DNA of 56,020 nucleotides, taken from positions 1-56,020 of the forward strand of contig NZ_JNVB01000019.1 in the NCBI RefSeq assembly GCF_000770305.1, in the 5' to 3' direction. Origin of the DNA: Erwinia oleae (GTDB lineage Bacteria > Pseudomonadota > Gammaproteobacteria > Enterobacterales > Enterobacteriaceae). Below, one piece after another: positions 1 through 10,424 of this stretch. The position numbers and the translations under genes were made by a program. Under the pieces are notes generated by a model that did no database searches, had not been told where the DNA came from, and saw only the letters and a list, made by a program, of their open reading frames with translations. The number at the start of each line of letters is the position of its first letter. The stretch's first letter is position 1.

Positions 1-560
1 ATGATTACGGCGTGAAGCGAAATATTTTGCGCATGCTGGTCGATCGCGGCTGCCGTTTGACCGTTGTTCCGGCGCAGACGCCTGCCGCCGACGTGCTGAA
101 GATGAATCCCGATGGCGTTTTCCTGGCAAATGGCCCCGGCGATCCTGAGCCGTGCGATTACGCGATTACGGCGATCAAAACCCTTCTTGAAACCGATATT
201 CCAGTTTTTGGTATCTGTCTGGGGCATCAATTGCTGGCGCTGGCCAGCGGCGCGAAGACCGTCAAAATGAAGCTGGGCCATCACGGCGGCAACCATCCGG
301 TTAAAGATCACGATAACAATACCGTGATGATTACCGCACAAAACCACGGCTTCGCAGTGGATGAGTCAAATTTGCCGGCAAACCTGCGCATTACCCATAC
401 GTCGCTGTTTGACCACACGGTGCAGGGTATTCATCGTACCGATAAAGCCGCCTTCAGTTTTCAGGGGCACCCGGAAGCCAGTCCCGGCCCGCACGATGCC
501 GCACCGCTGTTCGATCACTTTATCGAACTGATCGAAGCTTACCGTTCAACCGCGAAATAA
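1..560 (+). CDS. carA: Carbamoyl-phosphate synthase small (glutaminase) subunit, 3' part only
   Basis: Hydrolyses glutamine and passes ammonia to CarB for carbamoyl phosphate synthesis (arginine and pyrimidine pathways, cytoplasm). The reading frame is open from the left edge (codons start at base 3), so the N-terminal half lies outside the window. The visible part is the class I glutamine amidotransferase domain: the nucleophile elbow GICLGHQ carries the catalytic Cys, and a later [10 protein letters not shown] segment carries the catalytic His and Glu. Identity to E. coli CarA is high throughout. The stop is followed 14 nt later by carB, the usual carAB operon arrangement. Confidence 0.97.
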   Translation, partial: DYGVKRNILRMLVDRGCRLTVVPAQTPAADVLKMNPDGVFLANGPGDPEPCDYAITAIKTLLETDIPVFGICLGHQLLALASGAKTVKMKLGHHGGNHPVKDHDNNTVMITAQNHGFAVDESNLPANLRITHTSLFDHTVQGIHRTDKAAFSFQGHPEASPGPHDAAPLFDHFIELIEAYRSTAK

Positions 561-574
561 TCAGGAGCGAGAAA

Positions 575-3500
575 ATGCCAAAACGTACCGACATAAAAAG
601 TATCCTGATCCTTGGCGCAGGCCCCATTGTAATCGGCCAGGCCTGTGAGTTTGACTATTCGGGCGCCCAGGCGTGTAAAGCGCTGCGCGAAGAGGGTTAC
701 CGCGTCATTCTGGTAAACTCAAATCCCGCCACCATTATGACCGATCCGGATATGGCCGATGCAACTTACATCGAGCCAATTCACTGGGAAGTGGTGCGTA
801 AAATCATCGAAAAAGAGCGCCCTGACGCGGTGCTGCCAACCATGGGCGGCCAGACGGCGCTGAACTGCGCGCTGGAGCTGGAGCGGCAGGGCGTGCTTGC
901 CGAGTTCGGTGTCACGATGATCGGTGCGACGGCAGACGCCATTGATAAAGCGGAAGACCGCCAGCGTTTCGATAAAGCGATGAAGAAAATTGGTCTGGAA
1001 ACGGCGCGTTCCGGCATCGCACACAACATGGAAGAGGCACTGGCGGTGGCTGCCGATGTCGGTTTCCCGTGCATTATTCGTCCCTCTTTCACCATGGGCG
1101 GCACCGGCGGCGGCATCGCCTACAACCGTGAAGAGTTTGAAGAGATCTGCGAGCGCGGCCTGGATCTTTCGCCAACCAATGAGCTGCTGATTGACGAATC
1201 GCTGATTGGCTGGAAAGAGTATGAAATGGAAGTGGTGCGCGACAAAAATGATAATTGCATTATTGTCTGCTCCATCGAAAACTTTGACGCGATGGGTATC
1301 CATACCGGTGACTCCATTACCGTGGCGCCTGCGCAGACGCTGACCGATAAAGAGTATCAAATCATGCGTAACGCCTCGATGGCGGTGCTGCGTGAAATCG
1401 GCGTAGAAACCGGCGGATCGAACGTGCAGTTCTCGGTCAACCCGGAAAATGGCCGTTTGATCATCATCGAGATGAACCCGCGCGTATCACGCTCATCGGC
1501 GCTGGCGTCAAAGGCGACCGGCTTTCCTATCGCGAAAATCGCCGCCAAACTGGCGGTGGGATACACGCTTGACGAGCTGATGAATGATATCACCGGCGGC
1601 CGGACCCCGGCATCGTTCGAACCTTCTATCGATTACGTCGTGACCAAAATTCCACGCTTCAACTTTGAAAAATTTGCGGGCGCCAATGACCGCCTGACGA
1701 CGCAGATGAAGTCGGTCGGCGAAGTGATGGCGATCGGGCGCACCTTTCAGGAGTCGATGCAGAAAGCGCTGCGCGGGCTTGAAGTGGGTGCCGCAGGCTT
1801 TGATCCGAAGGTCGATCACAACGATGCCGAGTCGCTGACGCACATTCGCCGCGAACTGAAGGACGCTGGCTGCGATCGTATCTGGTATATCGCTGATGCT
1901 TTCCGGGCGGGCATGTCCGTTGACGGCGTGTTCAACCTGACCAACGTTGACCGCTGGTTCCTGGTGCAGATTGAAGAACTGGTGCGGCTGGAAGAGCGCG
2001 TAAGCCGCGAAGGCATTAATGGCCTGACGAAAGAGTTCCTGAGGGATCTGAAGCGTAAAGGCTTTGCCGATGCGCGACTCTCCATGCTGGCGGGCGTTGC
2101 TGAGGCGGAAGTCCGCAAACTGCGTGAGCAGTACGATCTGCATCCCGTTTATAAGCGCGTTGATACCTGCGCCGCCGAATTCTCTACCGACACCGCCTAC
2201 ATGTACTCCACGTATGAAGAAGAGTGCGAGGCAAACCCAAACCAGGATCGTGAAAAAATCATGGTGCTGGGCGGCGGGCCAAACCGTATCGGCCAGGGCA
2301 TCGAGTTTGATTACTGCTGCGTGCACGCCGCGCTGGCGCTGAGCGAAGACGGTTTTGAAACGATAATGGTTAACTGTAACCCCGAAACCGTTTCCACCGA
2401 TTATGACACTTCCGACCGCCTCTACTTTGAGCCGGTAACGCTGGAAGACGTGCTGGAAATCGTGCGTATTGAGCAGCCGAAAGGCGTCATCGTGCAGTAC
2501 GGCGGCCAGACGCCGCTGAAGCTGGCGCGCGATCTCGAAGCCGCTGGCGTACCGATTATCGGCACCAGCCCGGATGCCATTGACCGCGCGGAAGACCGCG
2601 AACGTTTCCAGCAGGCGGTGGATCGCCTCGGTCTCAAACAGCCCGCTAACGCCACCGTCACCACTACGGAGCAGGCGATTGAGAAAGCCCTGCTGATTGG
2701 CTATCCGTTGGTGGTGCGCCCTTCCTACGTGCTCGGCGGCCGCGCGATGGAGATCGTTTACGATGAGGTCGATCTGAAACGCTACTTCCAGACGGCGGTG
2801 TCGGTTTCCAACGATGCGCCGGTGCTGCTGGATCGCTTCCTGGATGATGCGGTGGAAGTGGACGTTGACGCCATCTGCGACGGCGAACGCGTGTTGATTG
2901 GCGGCATTATGGAGCATATCGAGCAGGCGGGCGTGCACTCCGGTGACTCGGCCTGTTCTCTGCCTGCCTATACGCTGAGCGCTGACATTCAGAACGTCAT
3001 GCGTCAGCAGGTGGAAAAACTGGCCTTTGAGCTCTGCGTTCGCGGCCTGATGAACGTGCAGTTTGCCGTGAAGGATAACGAGGTTTACCTGATTGAGGTT
3101 AACCCACGCGCGGCGCGTACCGTGCCGTTCGTCTCCAAAGCCACCGGCGTGCCGCTGGCGAAAGTGGCCGCGCGCGTGATGGCCGGTAAATCACTGGCGG
3201 AGCAGGGCGTGACTGAAGAAGTTATTCCGCCTTACTATTCGGTGAAGGAAGTGGTGCTGCCGTTCAACAAATTCCAGGGCGTTGATCCGATTCTTGGCCC
3301 GGAAATGCGCTCAACCGGTGAGGTGATGGGCGTGGGACGTACCTTCGCTGAGGCGTTCTCTAAGGCGATGCTGGGCGCGCAAAGCAACATGAAGAAAAGC
3401 GGACGCGCGCTGCTGTCGGTTCGCCAGGAAGACAAAAAGCGTATTGTTGACCTGGCGGCAAAGCTGCAAAAACTGGGCTTTGAACTTGACGCCACCCACG

Positions 3501-3799
3501 GTACGGCCGTGGTGCTGGGCGAGGCGGGCATCAATCCGCGCCTGGTGAACAAAGTGCATGAAGGCCGCCCGCATATTCAGGATCGCCTGAAGAACGGAGA
3601 GTATGCTTATATCGTCAATACCACGGCGGGACGCCAGGCCATTGAAGATTCAAAGCTGATCCGCCGCAGCGCGCTTCAGTACAAAGTGCACTATGACACA
3701 ACGCTGAACGGCGGCTTTGCCACGGCGATGTCGCTCAATGCAGATCCAACGGAACAGGTGATTTCGGTGCAGGAGATGCACGCGCAGATACAGCGGTAA
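575..3799 (+). CDS. carB: Carbamoyl-phosphate synthase large subunit
   Basis: Makes carbamoyl phosphate from bicarbonate, ammonia (from CarA) and two ATP. The 1074-residue length matches the family (E. coli 1073). The two homologous ATP-grasp halves are visible: the first begins with [19 protein letters not shown], and the second near residue 560 with [17 protein letters not shown]. Each is followed by a GGQT.L segment ([20 protein letters not shown]). The C-terminal ~140 residues are the methylglyoxal-synthase-like allosteric domain that binds UMP, ornithine and IMP in the family. The start has AGGAGCGAGAAA just upstream and lies 14 nt after carA. A UUCG-capped terminator follows directly. 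Confidence 0.98.
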   Translation: MPKRTDIKSILILGAGPIVIGQACEFDYSGAQACKALREEGYRVILVNSNPATIMTDPDMADATYIEPIHWEVVRKIIEKERPDAVLPTMGGQTALNCALELERQGVLAEFGVTMIGATADAIDKAEDRQRFDKAMKKIGLETARSGIAHNMEEALAVAADVGFPCIIRPSFTMGGTGGGIAYNREEFEEICERGLDLSPTNELLIDESLIGWKEYEMEVVRDKNDNCIIVCSIENFDAMGIHTGDSITVAPAQTLTDKEYQIMRNASMAVLREIGVETGGSNVQFSVNPENGRLIIIEMNPRVSRSSALASKATGFPIAKIAAKLAVGYTLDELMNDITGGRTPASFEPSIDYVVTKIPRFNFEKFAGANDRLTTQMKSVGEVMAIGRTFQESMQKALRGLEVGAAGFDPKVDHNDAESLTHIRRELKDAGCDRIWYIADAFRAGMSVDGVFNLTNVDRWFLVQIEELVRLEERVSREGINGLTKEFLRDLKRKGFADARLSMLAGVAEAEVRKLREQYDLHPVYKRVDTCAAEFSTDTAYMYSTYEEECEANPNQDREKIMVLGGGPNRIGQGIEFDYCCVHAALALSEDGFETIMVNCNPETVSTDYDTSDRLYFEPVTLEDVLEIVRIEQPKGVIVQYGGQTPLKLARDLEAAGVPIIGTSPDAIDRAEDRERFQQAVDRLGLKQPANATVTTTEQAIEKALLIGYPLVVRPSYVLGGRAMEIVYDEVDLKRYFQTAVSVSNDAPVLLDRFLDDAVEVDVDAICDGERVLIGGIMEHIEQAGVHSGDSACSLPAYTLSADIQNVMRQQVEKLAFELCVRGLMNVQFAVKDNEVYLIEVNPRAARTVPFVSKATGVPLAKVAARVMAGKSLAEQGVTEEVIPPYYSVKEVVLPFNKFQGVDPILGPEMRSTGEVMGVGRTFAEAFSKAMLGAQSNMKKSGRALLSVRQEDKKRIVDLAAKLQKLGFELDATHGTAVVLGEAGINPRLVNKVHEGRPHIQDRLKNGEYAYIVNTTAGRQAIEDSKLIRRSALQYKVHYDTTLNGGFATAMSLNADPTEQVISVQEMHAQIQR

Positions 3800-3810
3800 T
3801 GTGTGACTGG

Positions 3811-3832
3811 CCCCGCTTCGGCGGGGTTTTTT
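3811..3832 (+). terminator. Rho-independent terminator of carAB
   Basis: CCCCGC (3811-3816), TTCG tetraloop, GCGGGG (3821-3826), then six T. A very stable UUCG-capped stem with a U tract, 12 nt after the carB stop codon. Confidence 0.93.
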
Positions 3833-3861
3833 CAGGAAATAAAACATTTCTTGTTACAACT

Positions 3862-3879
3862 ATGTCAGTTTTGTGACAG
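3862..3879 (-). promoter_or_regulatory. Possible PHO-box-like direct repeat upstream of the acid phosphatase gene
   Basis: Read on the minus strand, the site is CTGTCAC-AAAA-CTGACAT: two 7-mers 11 bp apart, resembling the PhoB consensus (CTGTCAT repeats with an A/T-rich 4-bp spacer). It lies about 85 bp upstream of the acid phosphatase start, a target that would make sense. Against it, the orientation is opposite to that of classic PHO boxes relative to the gene, and no good -10 stands at the usual distance. PhoB control is inference only. Confidence 0.3.
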
Positions 3880-3962
3880 CGTTAATAGCAAGCGCCAGCG
3901 GGTTTCCTTAGTATTGAAAGTGATACTGATGTCTCACTTTTAATGCCTACGCTGGAACCCTT

Positions 3963-4700
3963 ATGAAAAAAATCCTGTTAACCTCACTGATTTGCGCTTT
4001 CACCACCCAGCTTGCCTTTGCGGCAAAAGACGTCACCACAAAACCCGACGTCTATTTTCTAAAAGAATCCCAGAGCATTGACAGCCTGGCGCTACTGCCG
4101 CCGCCGCCGGCAATGGACAGCATCGATTTCCAGAACGATAAAGCACAGTATGACGTGGGCAAAATGCTCAGGAATACGCCGCGCGGCAAGCAGGCGTGGA
4201 AGGATGCTCACGTTGCCGGTGATGGCGTAGCGGAAGCGTTATCCGACGCGTTTGGCATGGCGATCAGCAAAGAGAAAACCCCGGAAATCTATCGGCTGGT
4301 GATGAAAATGCGTGAAGATGCAGGGGATCTGGCGACGCGCGGCGCAAAAGAACATTACATGCGCATCCGGCCTTTTGCCTTCTACAATGAGCCAACCTGC
4401 CGCTCCGACGAAGAGAGCAGCCTGTCTAAAAATGGCTCTTATCCGTCAGGTCACACCACCATTGGCTGGGCCACGGCGCTGGTACTGGCAGAAATAAATC
4501 CTGGCCGCCAGGCGGAAATTTTCAAACGCGGCTACGAAATGGGGCAAAGCCGGGTGATCTGCGGCTATCACTGGCAAAGCGACGTGACGGCGGCGCGCGT
4601 TGTGGCGTCGGCTATCGTGGCGCGCCTGCATGCGGAACCCGCTTTCAACGAGCAGTTACAAAAGGCGAAAGACGAATTCAAACGCGGTAACGCCTCCTGA
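3963..4700 (+). CDS. Secreted class A non-specific acid phosphatase (PhoN/PhoC type)
   Basis: Periplasmic phosphomonoesterase of the PAP2/vanadium-haloperoxidase superfamily, 245 residues. Residues 1-20 form a clear signal peptide (KK, hydrophobic core, AFA cleavage site). The three-part class A signature is complete: K129-x6-R136P137, PSGH at 161-164 (catalytic His164), and S196R197-x5-H203-xxx-D207. It would release inorganic phosphate from organic phosphates. It lies alone between carB and folA, where E. coli has unrelated genes, so it looks like accessory content. PhoN, PhoC and ApyA-type enzymes share these motifs, so I give no symbol. ATG is preceded by GGAACCCTT. A shared terminator follows. 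Confidence 0.9.
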   Translation: MKKILLTSLICAFTTQLAFAAKDVTTKPDVYFLKESQSIDSLALLPPPPAMDSIDFQNDKAQYDVGKMLRNTPRGKQAWKDAHVAGDGVAEALSDAFGMAISKEKTPEIYRLVMKMREDAGDLATRGAKEHYMRIRPFAFYNEPTCRSDEESSLSKNGSYPSGHTTIGWATALVLAEINPGRQAEIFKRGYEMGQSRVICGYHWQSDVTAARVVASAIVARLHAEPAFNEQLQKAKDEFKRGNAS

Positions 4701-4704
4701 TAGT

Positions 4705-4731
4705 AAAAAAACCTGCCGCGGCAGGTTTTTT
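4705..4731. terminator. Bidirectional terminator between the acid phosphatase and LysE-type genes
   Basis: ACCTGC (4711-4716), CGCG, GCAGGT (4721-4726), flanked by an A run on the left and a T run on the right. It therefore works as an intrinsic terminator on both strands for the two convergent genes, whose stop codons flank it. Confidence 0.9.
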
Positions 4732-4735
4732 GCTT

Positions 4736-5350
4736 CTATGACAGCGCGACTTTTATGCCCAGCGCGATCAGCACACCGCCGAGCAGCTTATCAACCAGCT
4801 TTTGCGCTTTCGCCAGTCCGCGACGCACCGGCGCGCTCTGAATCAATACCACCAGCAGCGGCCACCACAGGCAGGAGAGGGCAATAATAATTCCTGCGTA
4901 CCACAGTTTTTCCCCAAAGCCGGAATGGACGTTAAGCACCTGAGTAAACATCGACAGGAAGAAAAGCGTCGCTTTAGGATTCAGCAGGTTACACAGGTAG
5001 CCCTGTATAAACGCTTTCTTATAAGAGGTTGACTCCGCCTTCACGCCGCTGAGATCCATTTTCCCGCCTGCGCGTGAGAGCAGGGCCATCGCGCCGACGT
5101 AAATCAGGTACGCCGCGCCTGCATATTTAAGCAGCATGAACAGCCAGGGCGTGGTGGTGATCACCACCGCCAGGCCTGCCACGCAGTAGGTCATATGGGT
5201 GATGACGCCACAGATGACGCCCAGCGAAGTGACCAGCGCCGCGCTGCGACGATAGCGCGCCGCATTTTTGATAATCAGAAAAAAATCCGGGCCGGGGGAG
5301 AGCATCCCCAGCGTGGCAATCGTGGCAATAAATAAGCTGGTTTCTAACAT
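4736..5350 (-). CDS. LysE/RhtB family amino-acid exporter
   Basis: Inner-membrane translocator of the LysE/RhtB family, about 204 residues with the expected pattern of five to six hydrophobic segments. The family signature at the N terminus is present (a TLGMLSPGPDFFLIIKNA stretch), as are a GVICGVITHM segment and a conserved NPKATLFFLSMF motif in the middle. Members export amino acids such as lysine, threonine, homoserine or related metabolites; the substrate cannot be read from the sequence. I start at 5350 (MLETSLF) because the 13 residues encoded upstream are not family-like. The gene is monocistronic, convergent with the acid phosphatase gene and divergent from folA. Confidence 0.85.
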   Translation of the reverse strand: MLETSLFIATIATLGMLSPGPDFFLIIKNAARYRRSAALVTSLGVICGVITHMTYCVAGLAVVITTTPWLFMLLKYAGAAYLIYVGAMALLSRAGGKMDLSGVKAESTSYKKAFIQGYLCNLLNPKATLFFLSMFTQVLNVHSGFGEKLWYAGIIIALSCLWWPLLVVLIQSAPVRRGLAKAQKLVDKLLGGVLIALGIKVALS

Positions 5351-5525
5351 GGTCACATCTGCGTTAAATCGAAAGACGGATCTTAGCATGGATGATGAAT
5401 GATGTGCGGTGGATGGAAAAAATCAGCCTTTTTAACTTTGTGTAAAACGTCCGGTTTAGCTATCGACGAAAGTTTCGCCTTTACGTATGATGGCGCGAAT
5501 TTTATCGCCTGTTGAGTGTTAATGA

Positions 5526-6005
5526 ATGATTAGCTTTATTGCGGCTATCGCAGCCGATCGCGTGATTGGCATGGAGAACGCTATGCCCTGGCATCTTCCA
5601 GCCGACCTGGCGTGGTTCAAACGTAACACGCTGGGCAAGCCTGTGATTATGGGACGCCGGACATGGGAATCAATTGACCGTCCTTTGCCCGGACGCCTCA
5701 ATATCGTGATCAGTAGCCAGACAGGCGAAGCGGAAGGCGTAACCTGGGTGAGTTCCATCGACGATGCGCTGCTGGCAGCCGGCGATGCGGAGGAGATCAT
5801 GATCATTGGCGGCGGCCGGATTTATGAGCAGCTTTTACCCCGCGCTAACCGGCTCTATCTGACGCATATTGACGTGGAAGTGGAAGGCGATACCACCTTC
5901 CCGGACTACGAGCCGGATCAATGGCAGTCAACCTTTAGCGAGTTCCACGACGCTGACGAGAAAAACAGCCACAGCTACTGCTTTGAGATCCTCGACCGCC
6001 GTTAG
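5526..6005 (+). CDS. folA: Dihydrofolate reductase
   Basis: Reduces dihydrofolate to tetrahydrofolate with NADPH, and is the target of trimethoprim. 159 residues, as in E. coli, with the same opening ([22 protein letters not shown]). Active-site Asp27 is present, as are the NADPH-binding GRRTWES and IGGGRIYEQ motifs. It is flanked by the LysE-type gene (divergent) and apaH (convergent); the kefFC genes that precede folA in E. coli are absent. A strong hairpin links its 3' end with that of apaH. Confidence 0.97.
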   Translation: MISFIAAIAADRVIGMENAMPWHLPADLAWFKRNTLGKPVIMGRRTWESIDRPLPGRLNIVISSQTGEAEGVTWVSSIDDALLAAGDAEEIMIIGGGRIYEQLLPRANRLYLTHIDVEVEGDTTFPDYEPDQWQSTFSEFHDADEKNSHSYCFEILDRR

Positions 6006-6036
6006 CAGAAGGGCGGAGCTGTCTCCGCCCGCTGCT
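6004..6036. terminator. Hairpin between convergent folA and apaH
   Basis: GGGCGGAG (6011-6018), CTGT loop, CTCCGCCC (6023-6030), extended by an outer AGCAG/CTGCT pairing that touches both stop codons. There is no clear U tract on either strand, so it may protect 3' ends or terminate inefficiently rather than act as a strong intrinsic terminator. Confidence 0.55.
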
Positions 6037-6865
6037 ACTCTTCCAGCGCGCGCTCGCGGTTAGAAGGCTGCACGAAGAGGCGCTTGTCTTCCCAGCGCAG
6101 CATGGTCAGCGTTCCGCCCCAGCAGCAGCCGGTATCCAGACCGATGATGCCCTCGGGCGTGCCTTTGCCCTCCAGCGATGCCCAGTGACCAAAAATAATG
6201 GTGTACTCTTTTGACACCGGGCCGGGAATGGCGAACCACGGCTTCAGCGGCGGCGGCGCGGATTCCGGCGAGTCCTTGCAGATCATATCCAACTGACCAT
6301 TGGGGAAGCAGAAGCGCATTCTGGTCAGCGCGTTGGTGCTGAAGCGCAGCCGCGCGAGTCCGGTCAGTTCAGGCGTCCAGTTATTCGGCATATCGCCATA
6401 CATGGCATTGAGGAACAGCGGATAGGTATCGCTGGAAAGCACCGCCTCCACCTCTTTCGCGCAGATCTTTGCCGATTCCAGATCCCACTGCGGCGTGATC
6501 CCGGCGTGCGCCATCACCAGCTTCTTTTCTTCATCAACCTGAAGCAGTGGCTGACGGCGTAGCCAGTTAATCAGTTCATCGGCATCGTCTGCCTCGAGCA
6601 GCACTGAAAGGCGGTCTTTTGGCTTATTACGACTGATGCCGGCGAAAACGGCCAGCAAATGCAAATCGTGGTTACCCAGGACCAGGCGAACACACTCGCC
6701 CAGCGAGCGCACAAACCGCAGTACCTCAAGCGAACCGGGGCCGCGCGCGACCAGATCGCCGGTCAGCCAGAGCGTGTCCTGAGTGGGATTGAAATCAACC
6801 TGCTGAAGTAAAGACTGAAGTTCGTCGTAGCAACCGTGGATGTCGCCAATTAAATACGTACTCAT
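6035..6865 (-). CDS. apaH: Symmetrical bis(5'-nucleosyl)-tetraphosphatase
   Basis: Hydrolyses Ap4A to two ADP, and in E. coli also removes NpnN caps from RNA. It is a calcineurin-like metallophosphoesterase. The metal-binding motifs appear in order at the N terminus: [20 protein letters not shown] and GNHDLHLL. 276 residues from MSTYLIGD at 6865; six extra codons upstream could be read, but the chosen start matches E. coli (MATYLIGD). It is the last gene of the lptD-surA-pdxA-rsmA-apaG-apaH run, 36 nt after apaG. Confidence 0.96.
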   Translation of the reverse strand: MSTYLIGDIHGCYDELQSLLQQVDFNPTQDTLWLTGDLVARGPGSLEVLRFVRSLGECVRLVLGNHDLHLLAVFAGISRNKPKDRLSVLLEADDADELINWLRRQPLLQVDEEKKLVMAHAGITPQWDLESAKICAKEVEAVLSSDTYPLFLNAMYGDMPNNWTPELTGLARLRFSTNALTRMRFCFPNGQLDMICKDSPESAPPPLKPWFAIPGPVSKEYTIIFGHWASLEGKGTPEGIIGLDTGCCWGGTLTMLRWEDKRLFVQPSNRERALEE

Positions 6866-6901
6866 TAAGTCTGCCTGCGACAAGACGCCTGTGAACAGGC
6901 T

Positions 6902-7279
6902 TTAGTGAATTTTACTGGGAATGGCCAGCCTGAATACCGGGATCTCAACCTGGAACGTGGTGCCCTGTTGATCAATCATCTCGTAGTGGCCCTGCATGGT
7001 GCCCATTGGCGTTTCAAGTACCGCACCGCTGGTATACTGGAACTCGTTACCCGCCGCAATGTGCGGCTGCTCGCCAATCACGCCTTCTCCCTGAACTTCC
7101 GTTTCACGACCGTTGCCGTTAGTAATCAGCCAGTAGCGGCTGAGCAGCTGTACGGCGGACTGCCCAAGGTTGCGAATGGTAATGGTGTAAGCGAAAACGT
7201 AGCGGTCCTCCTCCGGGGAAGACTGCGAAGGTATCCAGACGCTCTGCACGTGAACACAAACCCTGGGCGTGTCGGTCAT
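6902..7279 (-). CDS. apaG: ApaG domain protein
   Basis: Small all-beta protein (125 residues) of the ApaG/DUF525 family, nearly collinear with E. coli ApaG ([12 protein letters not shown] start, [17 protein letters not shown] core, [14 protein letters not shown] motif). Its precise cellular role is unsettled: plant and animal relatives are F-box or PDIP38 domains, and bacterial ApaG has been linked to divalent metal and nucleotide binding. It lies 3 nt downstream of rsmA and upstream of apaH, so it is clearly co-transcribed with them. Confidence 0.95.
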   Translation of the reverse strand: MTDTPRVCVHVQSVWIPSQSSPEEDRYVFAYTITIRNLGQSAVQLLSRYWLITNGNGRETEVQGEGVIGEQPHIAAGNEFQYTSGAVLETPMGTMQGHYEMIDQQGTTFQVEIPVFRLAIPSKIH

Positions 7280-7282
7280 GAA

Positions 7283-8104
7283 TCAGTTCTCCTGCGGCTG
7301 AGGATGCGCAGTCAGCCAGTTTGCCAGCTGGCAATACTGTGCCACCGAGATATTCTCAGCGCGTAAAATCGGATCGATATTCATCTCTTCCAGAACCTCG
7401 GTAGTAAACAGGTGACCAAGGCTGTTACGCAGCGTTTTACGACGCTTGCCGAAGGCTTCCGTGGTAATCCGGCTCAGGGTGCGGATATCCTCTACGGGAT
7501 ACGGCAAACTGGCGTAGGGTACCAGGCGAACCACCGCGGAATCGACTTTAGGCGCGGGTGTGAAGGAGGCCGGCGGCACTTCGAGTACCGGAATTATCTG
7601 GCAATAGTACTGCGCCATCACCGACAGGCGCCCATACGCTTTACTGCCCGGCCCGGCAACCAGCCGATTCACCACCTCTTTTTGCAGCATAAAATGCATG
7701 TCGCGGATCGCATCAGTATAGCTGAAAAGGTGGAACATCAACGGCGTGGAGATGTTATACGGCAGGTTGCCGAATACGCGCAGCGCCTGACCCTGCTCGC
7801 GTGCATAGGCGGCAAAGTCAAAGGTCATGGCATCCTGCTGGAAAATCGTCAGTTTGGGGCCGAGAAACGGATGCGTTTGCAGGCGTGCGGCCAAATCGCG
7901 ATCCAGCTCAATCACCGTCATGCGTTCAAGACGTTCGCCGACCGGTTCGGTCAACGCGCCCAGGCCGGGACCAATTTCGACAACGGCTTCGCCTGGCTGC
8001 GGGTGAATGGCGGAGACAATACTGTCGATAATGTACGGATCGTTAAGGAAGTTCTGGCCGAAACGCTTGCGGGCGAAGTGGCCCTGATGGACGCGATTAT
8101 TCAT
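7283..8104 (-). CDS. rsmA: 16S rRNA (adenine1518-N6/adenine1519-N6)-dimethyltransferase
   Basis: Dimethylates two adjacent adenines in helix 45 of 16S rRNA late in 30S assembly; loss gives kasugamycin resistance (ksgA). 273 residues. The SAM-binding signature [13 protein letters not shown], the acidic IELDRDL segment and the catalytic NLPYN motif are all present after the RKRFGQNFL opening. I start at 8104 (MNNRVHQ), which matches E. coli and overlaps the pdxA stop as ATGA; an ATG two codons earlier (8110) is also possible. Translational coupling to pdxA is likely. Confidence 0.96.
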   Translation of the reverse strand: MNNRVHQGHFARKRFGQNFLNDPYIIDSIVSAIHPQPGEAVVEIGPGLGALTEPVGERLERMTVIELDRDLAARLQTHPFLGPKLTIFQQDAMTFDFAAYAREQGQALRVFGNLPYNISTPLMFHLFSYTDAIRDMHFMLQKEVVNRLVAGPGSKAYGRLSVMAQYYCQIIPVLEVPPASFTPAPKVDSAVVRLVPYASLPYPVEDIRTLSRITTEAFGKRRKTLRNSLGHLFTTEVLEEMNIDPILRAENISVAQYCQLANWLTAHPQPQEN

Positions 8105-9087
8105 TGACATTCAATCATGGTGATGGCGAGGTTAAGCGCCGTAGTAAAGCTGCCCGCATCAGCGCTGCCAAGGCCAGCCAGCTCAAGAGCGGTGCCGTGA
8201 TCGACGGAGGTGCGGATAAAAGGCAGGCCGAGGGTGATATTCACCGCCCGTCCAAACCCCTGATATTTTAATACTGGCAGGCCCTGATCGTGGTACATCG
8301 CCAACACCGCATCGGCCTGTTGCAGATACTTGGGTTGAAACAGCGTGTCGGCCGGCAGCGGGCCGGTCAGTAACATGCCGCGGTTGCGCAGTTCGCTCAG
8401 CGCCGGGTTGATCACGTCAATCTCTTCGCGGCCCATATGTCCGCTTTCTCCCGCGTGCGGATTCAGCCCGCAAACAAAAATATGCGGCGACGCGATGCCG
8501 AATTTACTTTGCAGATCGGCATGAAGAATGCCAATCGTTTCGAGCAGGCTTTCGCGAGTGATCGCGGCAGAGACGTCTTTCAGCGGAAGATGCGTGGTGG
8601 CGAGCGCGACGCGCAGCTCTTCGGTCGCCAGCATCATCACCACGCGCGCCCGACCGGCGCGCTCGGCGAAAAACTCAGTGTGGCCGCTGAAGGGGATACC
8701 GGCGTCGTTGATGACGCCCTTATGAACCGGGCCGGTGATCAGCGCAGCGAACTCGCCGTTCAGGCAGCCATCGCAGGCGCGAGCCAGCGTGTCGAGCACG
8801 TAATGACCATTCGCCACGCAGAGTTCACCTGGCGTGACCGGCTGTTGGACGGGTACCGACAACACGGTGAGCGTTCCGGCCGCCTGCGGCTGTGCCGCCA
8901 CGCCGGGCTGGTAGTCGCGCAGCGTAAGAGGAAGCCCTAACGTCTGCGCGCGCTGCCGTAGTACCACCGGATCGCCGCAAATAACCAGCTCAACGGGCCA
9001 GGCACGCTGGGCCAGTTGAACGGTGAGATCGGGCCCGATCCCGGCGGGTTCGCCGGGCGTGATCACAACACGTGCGTTACTGCGCAT
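8101..9087 (-). CDS. pdxA: 4-hydroxythreonine-4-phosphate dehydrogenase
   Basis: NAD-dependent oxidation and decarboxylation of 4-phosphohydroxy-threonine, in the DXP-dependent pyridoxal 5'-phosphate pathway. 328 residues, as expected. Visible family features are the N-terminal [12 protein letters not shown], the [21 protein letters not shown] segment with metal-ligand His, the GLNPHAGE motif and the C-terminal [13 protein letters not shown] with further metal-binding residues. The start overlaps the end of surA by 11 nt and the stop overlaps rsmA by 4 nt, as in the E. coli operon. Confidence 0.96.
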   Translation of the reverse strand: MRSNARVVITPGEPAGIGPDLTVQLAQRAWPVELVICGDPVVLRQRAQTLGLPLTLRDYQPGVAAQPQAAGTLTVLSVPVQQPVTPGELCVANGHYVLDTLARACDGCLNGEFAALITGPVHKGVINDAGIPFSGHTEFFAERAGRARVVMMLATEELRVALATTHLPLKDVSAAITRESLLETIGILHADLQSKFGIASPHIFVCGLNPHAGESGHMGREEIDVINPALSELRNRGMLLTGPLPADTLFQPKYLQQADAVLAMYHDQGLPVLKYQGFGRAVNITLGLPFIRTSVDHGTALELAGLGSADAGSFTTALNLAITMIECQ

Positions 9088-10372
9088 TCGTATCCAGAAT
9101 CTTCACATAGGCCGATGCACGCTGTTCCTGCATCCAGGTCTGGGCCTCTTCCGCAAATTTGCGGTTAAACAACAGACGATAGGCGCGTTCTTTCTGCGCG
9201 GCATCGGTCTTATCGACCTTACGCGTGTCCATTAACTGAATCAGATGCCAGCCGAACGAGGAGTGCACCGGCGCGCTCATCTGGCCTTTATTCAGGCGCA
9301 GCAGCGCGTCGCGGAACGCAGGATCGTAGATTTCCGGTGAACTCCAGCCCAGATCGCCGCCCTGATTCGCGGAACCCGGATCCTGAGAAAGCTGTTTCGC
9401 CGCTTCAGCGAAGGTGGTTTTACGGCTGTTAATATCCGCAGCAATCTGTTGCAGCTTCTGGCGCGCCTGATCGTCGGTCAGCACCGGCGATGGCTTCAGC
9501 AGAATATGACGGGCATGAACTTCGGTCACGGAGATGCTCTGCTTATCACCGCGCATGTCGTTAACTTTTAAAATATGGAAGCCAACGCCAGAACGAATCG
9601 GGCCGATAATGTCGCCTTTTTTCGCCGTCGACAGCGCCTGAGCAAACAGCGATGGCAGCTCCTGAATGCGGCCCCAGCCCATGTTGCCGCCTTTTAAGGC
9701 CTGCGGATCGGAAGAGTAGGTGATGGCCAGCTTGCCGAAATCGGCGCCGCCTTTGCTTTCGCTGACTAACTGCTTCGCCAGCGTTTCCTGATCGTCAACC
9801 TGTTGTTGAGACGGGTTTTCCGGCAGCGGCAGCAAAATATGACTCAGGTTCAGCTCGGTGCCGGCATCGTTCTGCGAGGCGACCTGTTTCGCCAGCGAAT
9901 CCACCTCCTGCGGCAGAATGGTCACGCGACGGCGCACTTCGTTATTGCGCACTTCGGCAATGGTCATCTCTTTGCGGATCTGCTCGCGGTAGGTGGCGTA
10001 GTTCATGCCGTCATAAGCCAGACGGCTACGCAGCTGATCCATGCTCATCTTGTTCTGCGCGGCAATATTGCCAATGGCCTGATCGAGCTGGGCATCGGAA
10101 ATTTGCATGCCGCCCTGTTTGGCCATTTGCAACAAAATATTGTCCATGACCAGGCGCTCAACGATCTGATGGCGCAGCGTTTTGTCATCCGGTAACTGCT
10201 GACCCGCCTGCTGGGCCTGCCCTTTCACTGACTGCATCATGCCGTCAACGTCACTTTCCAGAACCACGCCGTTATTCACGACGGCGGCAACTTTATCAAC
10301 AACCTGCGGGGCTGCAAACGCGGTGCTGGCTGTCAGCGCTGCACCAAGGATCAGCATTCTCCAGTTCTTCAT
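9077..10372 (-). CDS. surA: Periplasmic chaperone and peptidyl-prolyl isomerase SurA
   Basis: Escorts outer-membrane proteins, including LptD, across the periplasm to the BAM complex. 431 residues (E. coli 428). The signal peptide ends at about residue 20 (STAFA-APQ), followed by the N-terminal chaperone domain starting [17 protein letters not shown]. Two parvulin-type PPIase domains follow, recognisable by [13 protein letters not shown]...GGADFGKLA and by [12 protein letters not shown]...[10 protein letters not shown], each ending in a GWGRIQELP- or [13 protein letters not shown] stretch. It sits directly downstream of lptD, its main client. Confidence 0.96.
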   Translation of the reverse strand: MKNWRMLILGAALTASTAFAAPQVVDKVAAVVNNGVVLESDVDGMMQSVKGQAQQAGQQLPDDKTLRHQIVERLVMDNILLQMAKQGGMQISDAQLDQAIGNIAAQNKMSMDQLRSRLAYDGMNYATYREQIRKEMTIAEVRNNEVRRRVTILPQEVDSLAKQVASQNDAGTELNLSHILLPLPENPSQQQVDDQETLAKQLVSESKGGADFGKLAITYSSDPQALKGGNMGWGRIQELPSLFAQALSTAKKGDIIGPIRSGVGFHILKVNDMRGDKQSISVTEVHARHILLKPSPVLTDDQARQKLQQIAADINSRKTTFAEAAKQLSQDPGSANQGGDLGWSSPEIYDPAFRDALLRLNKGQMSAPVHSSFGWHLIQLMDTRKVDKTDAAQKERAYRLLFNRKFAEEAQTWMQEQRASAYVKILDTNAQ

Positions 10373-10424
10373 ACCTTTTCCATTCTTCTATCCGCACTGC
10401 GGGTTTGCATACTATCGAACAACA

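Noticed and set aside
1508-2938. Long antisense open frame (476 codons) opposite carB
   Set aside because: It is a shadow produced by GC-rich codon bias; carB is fully conserved on the other strand, and the antisense product has no recognisable motifs or SD.
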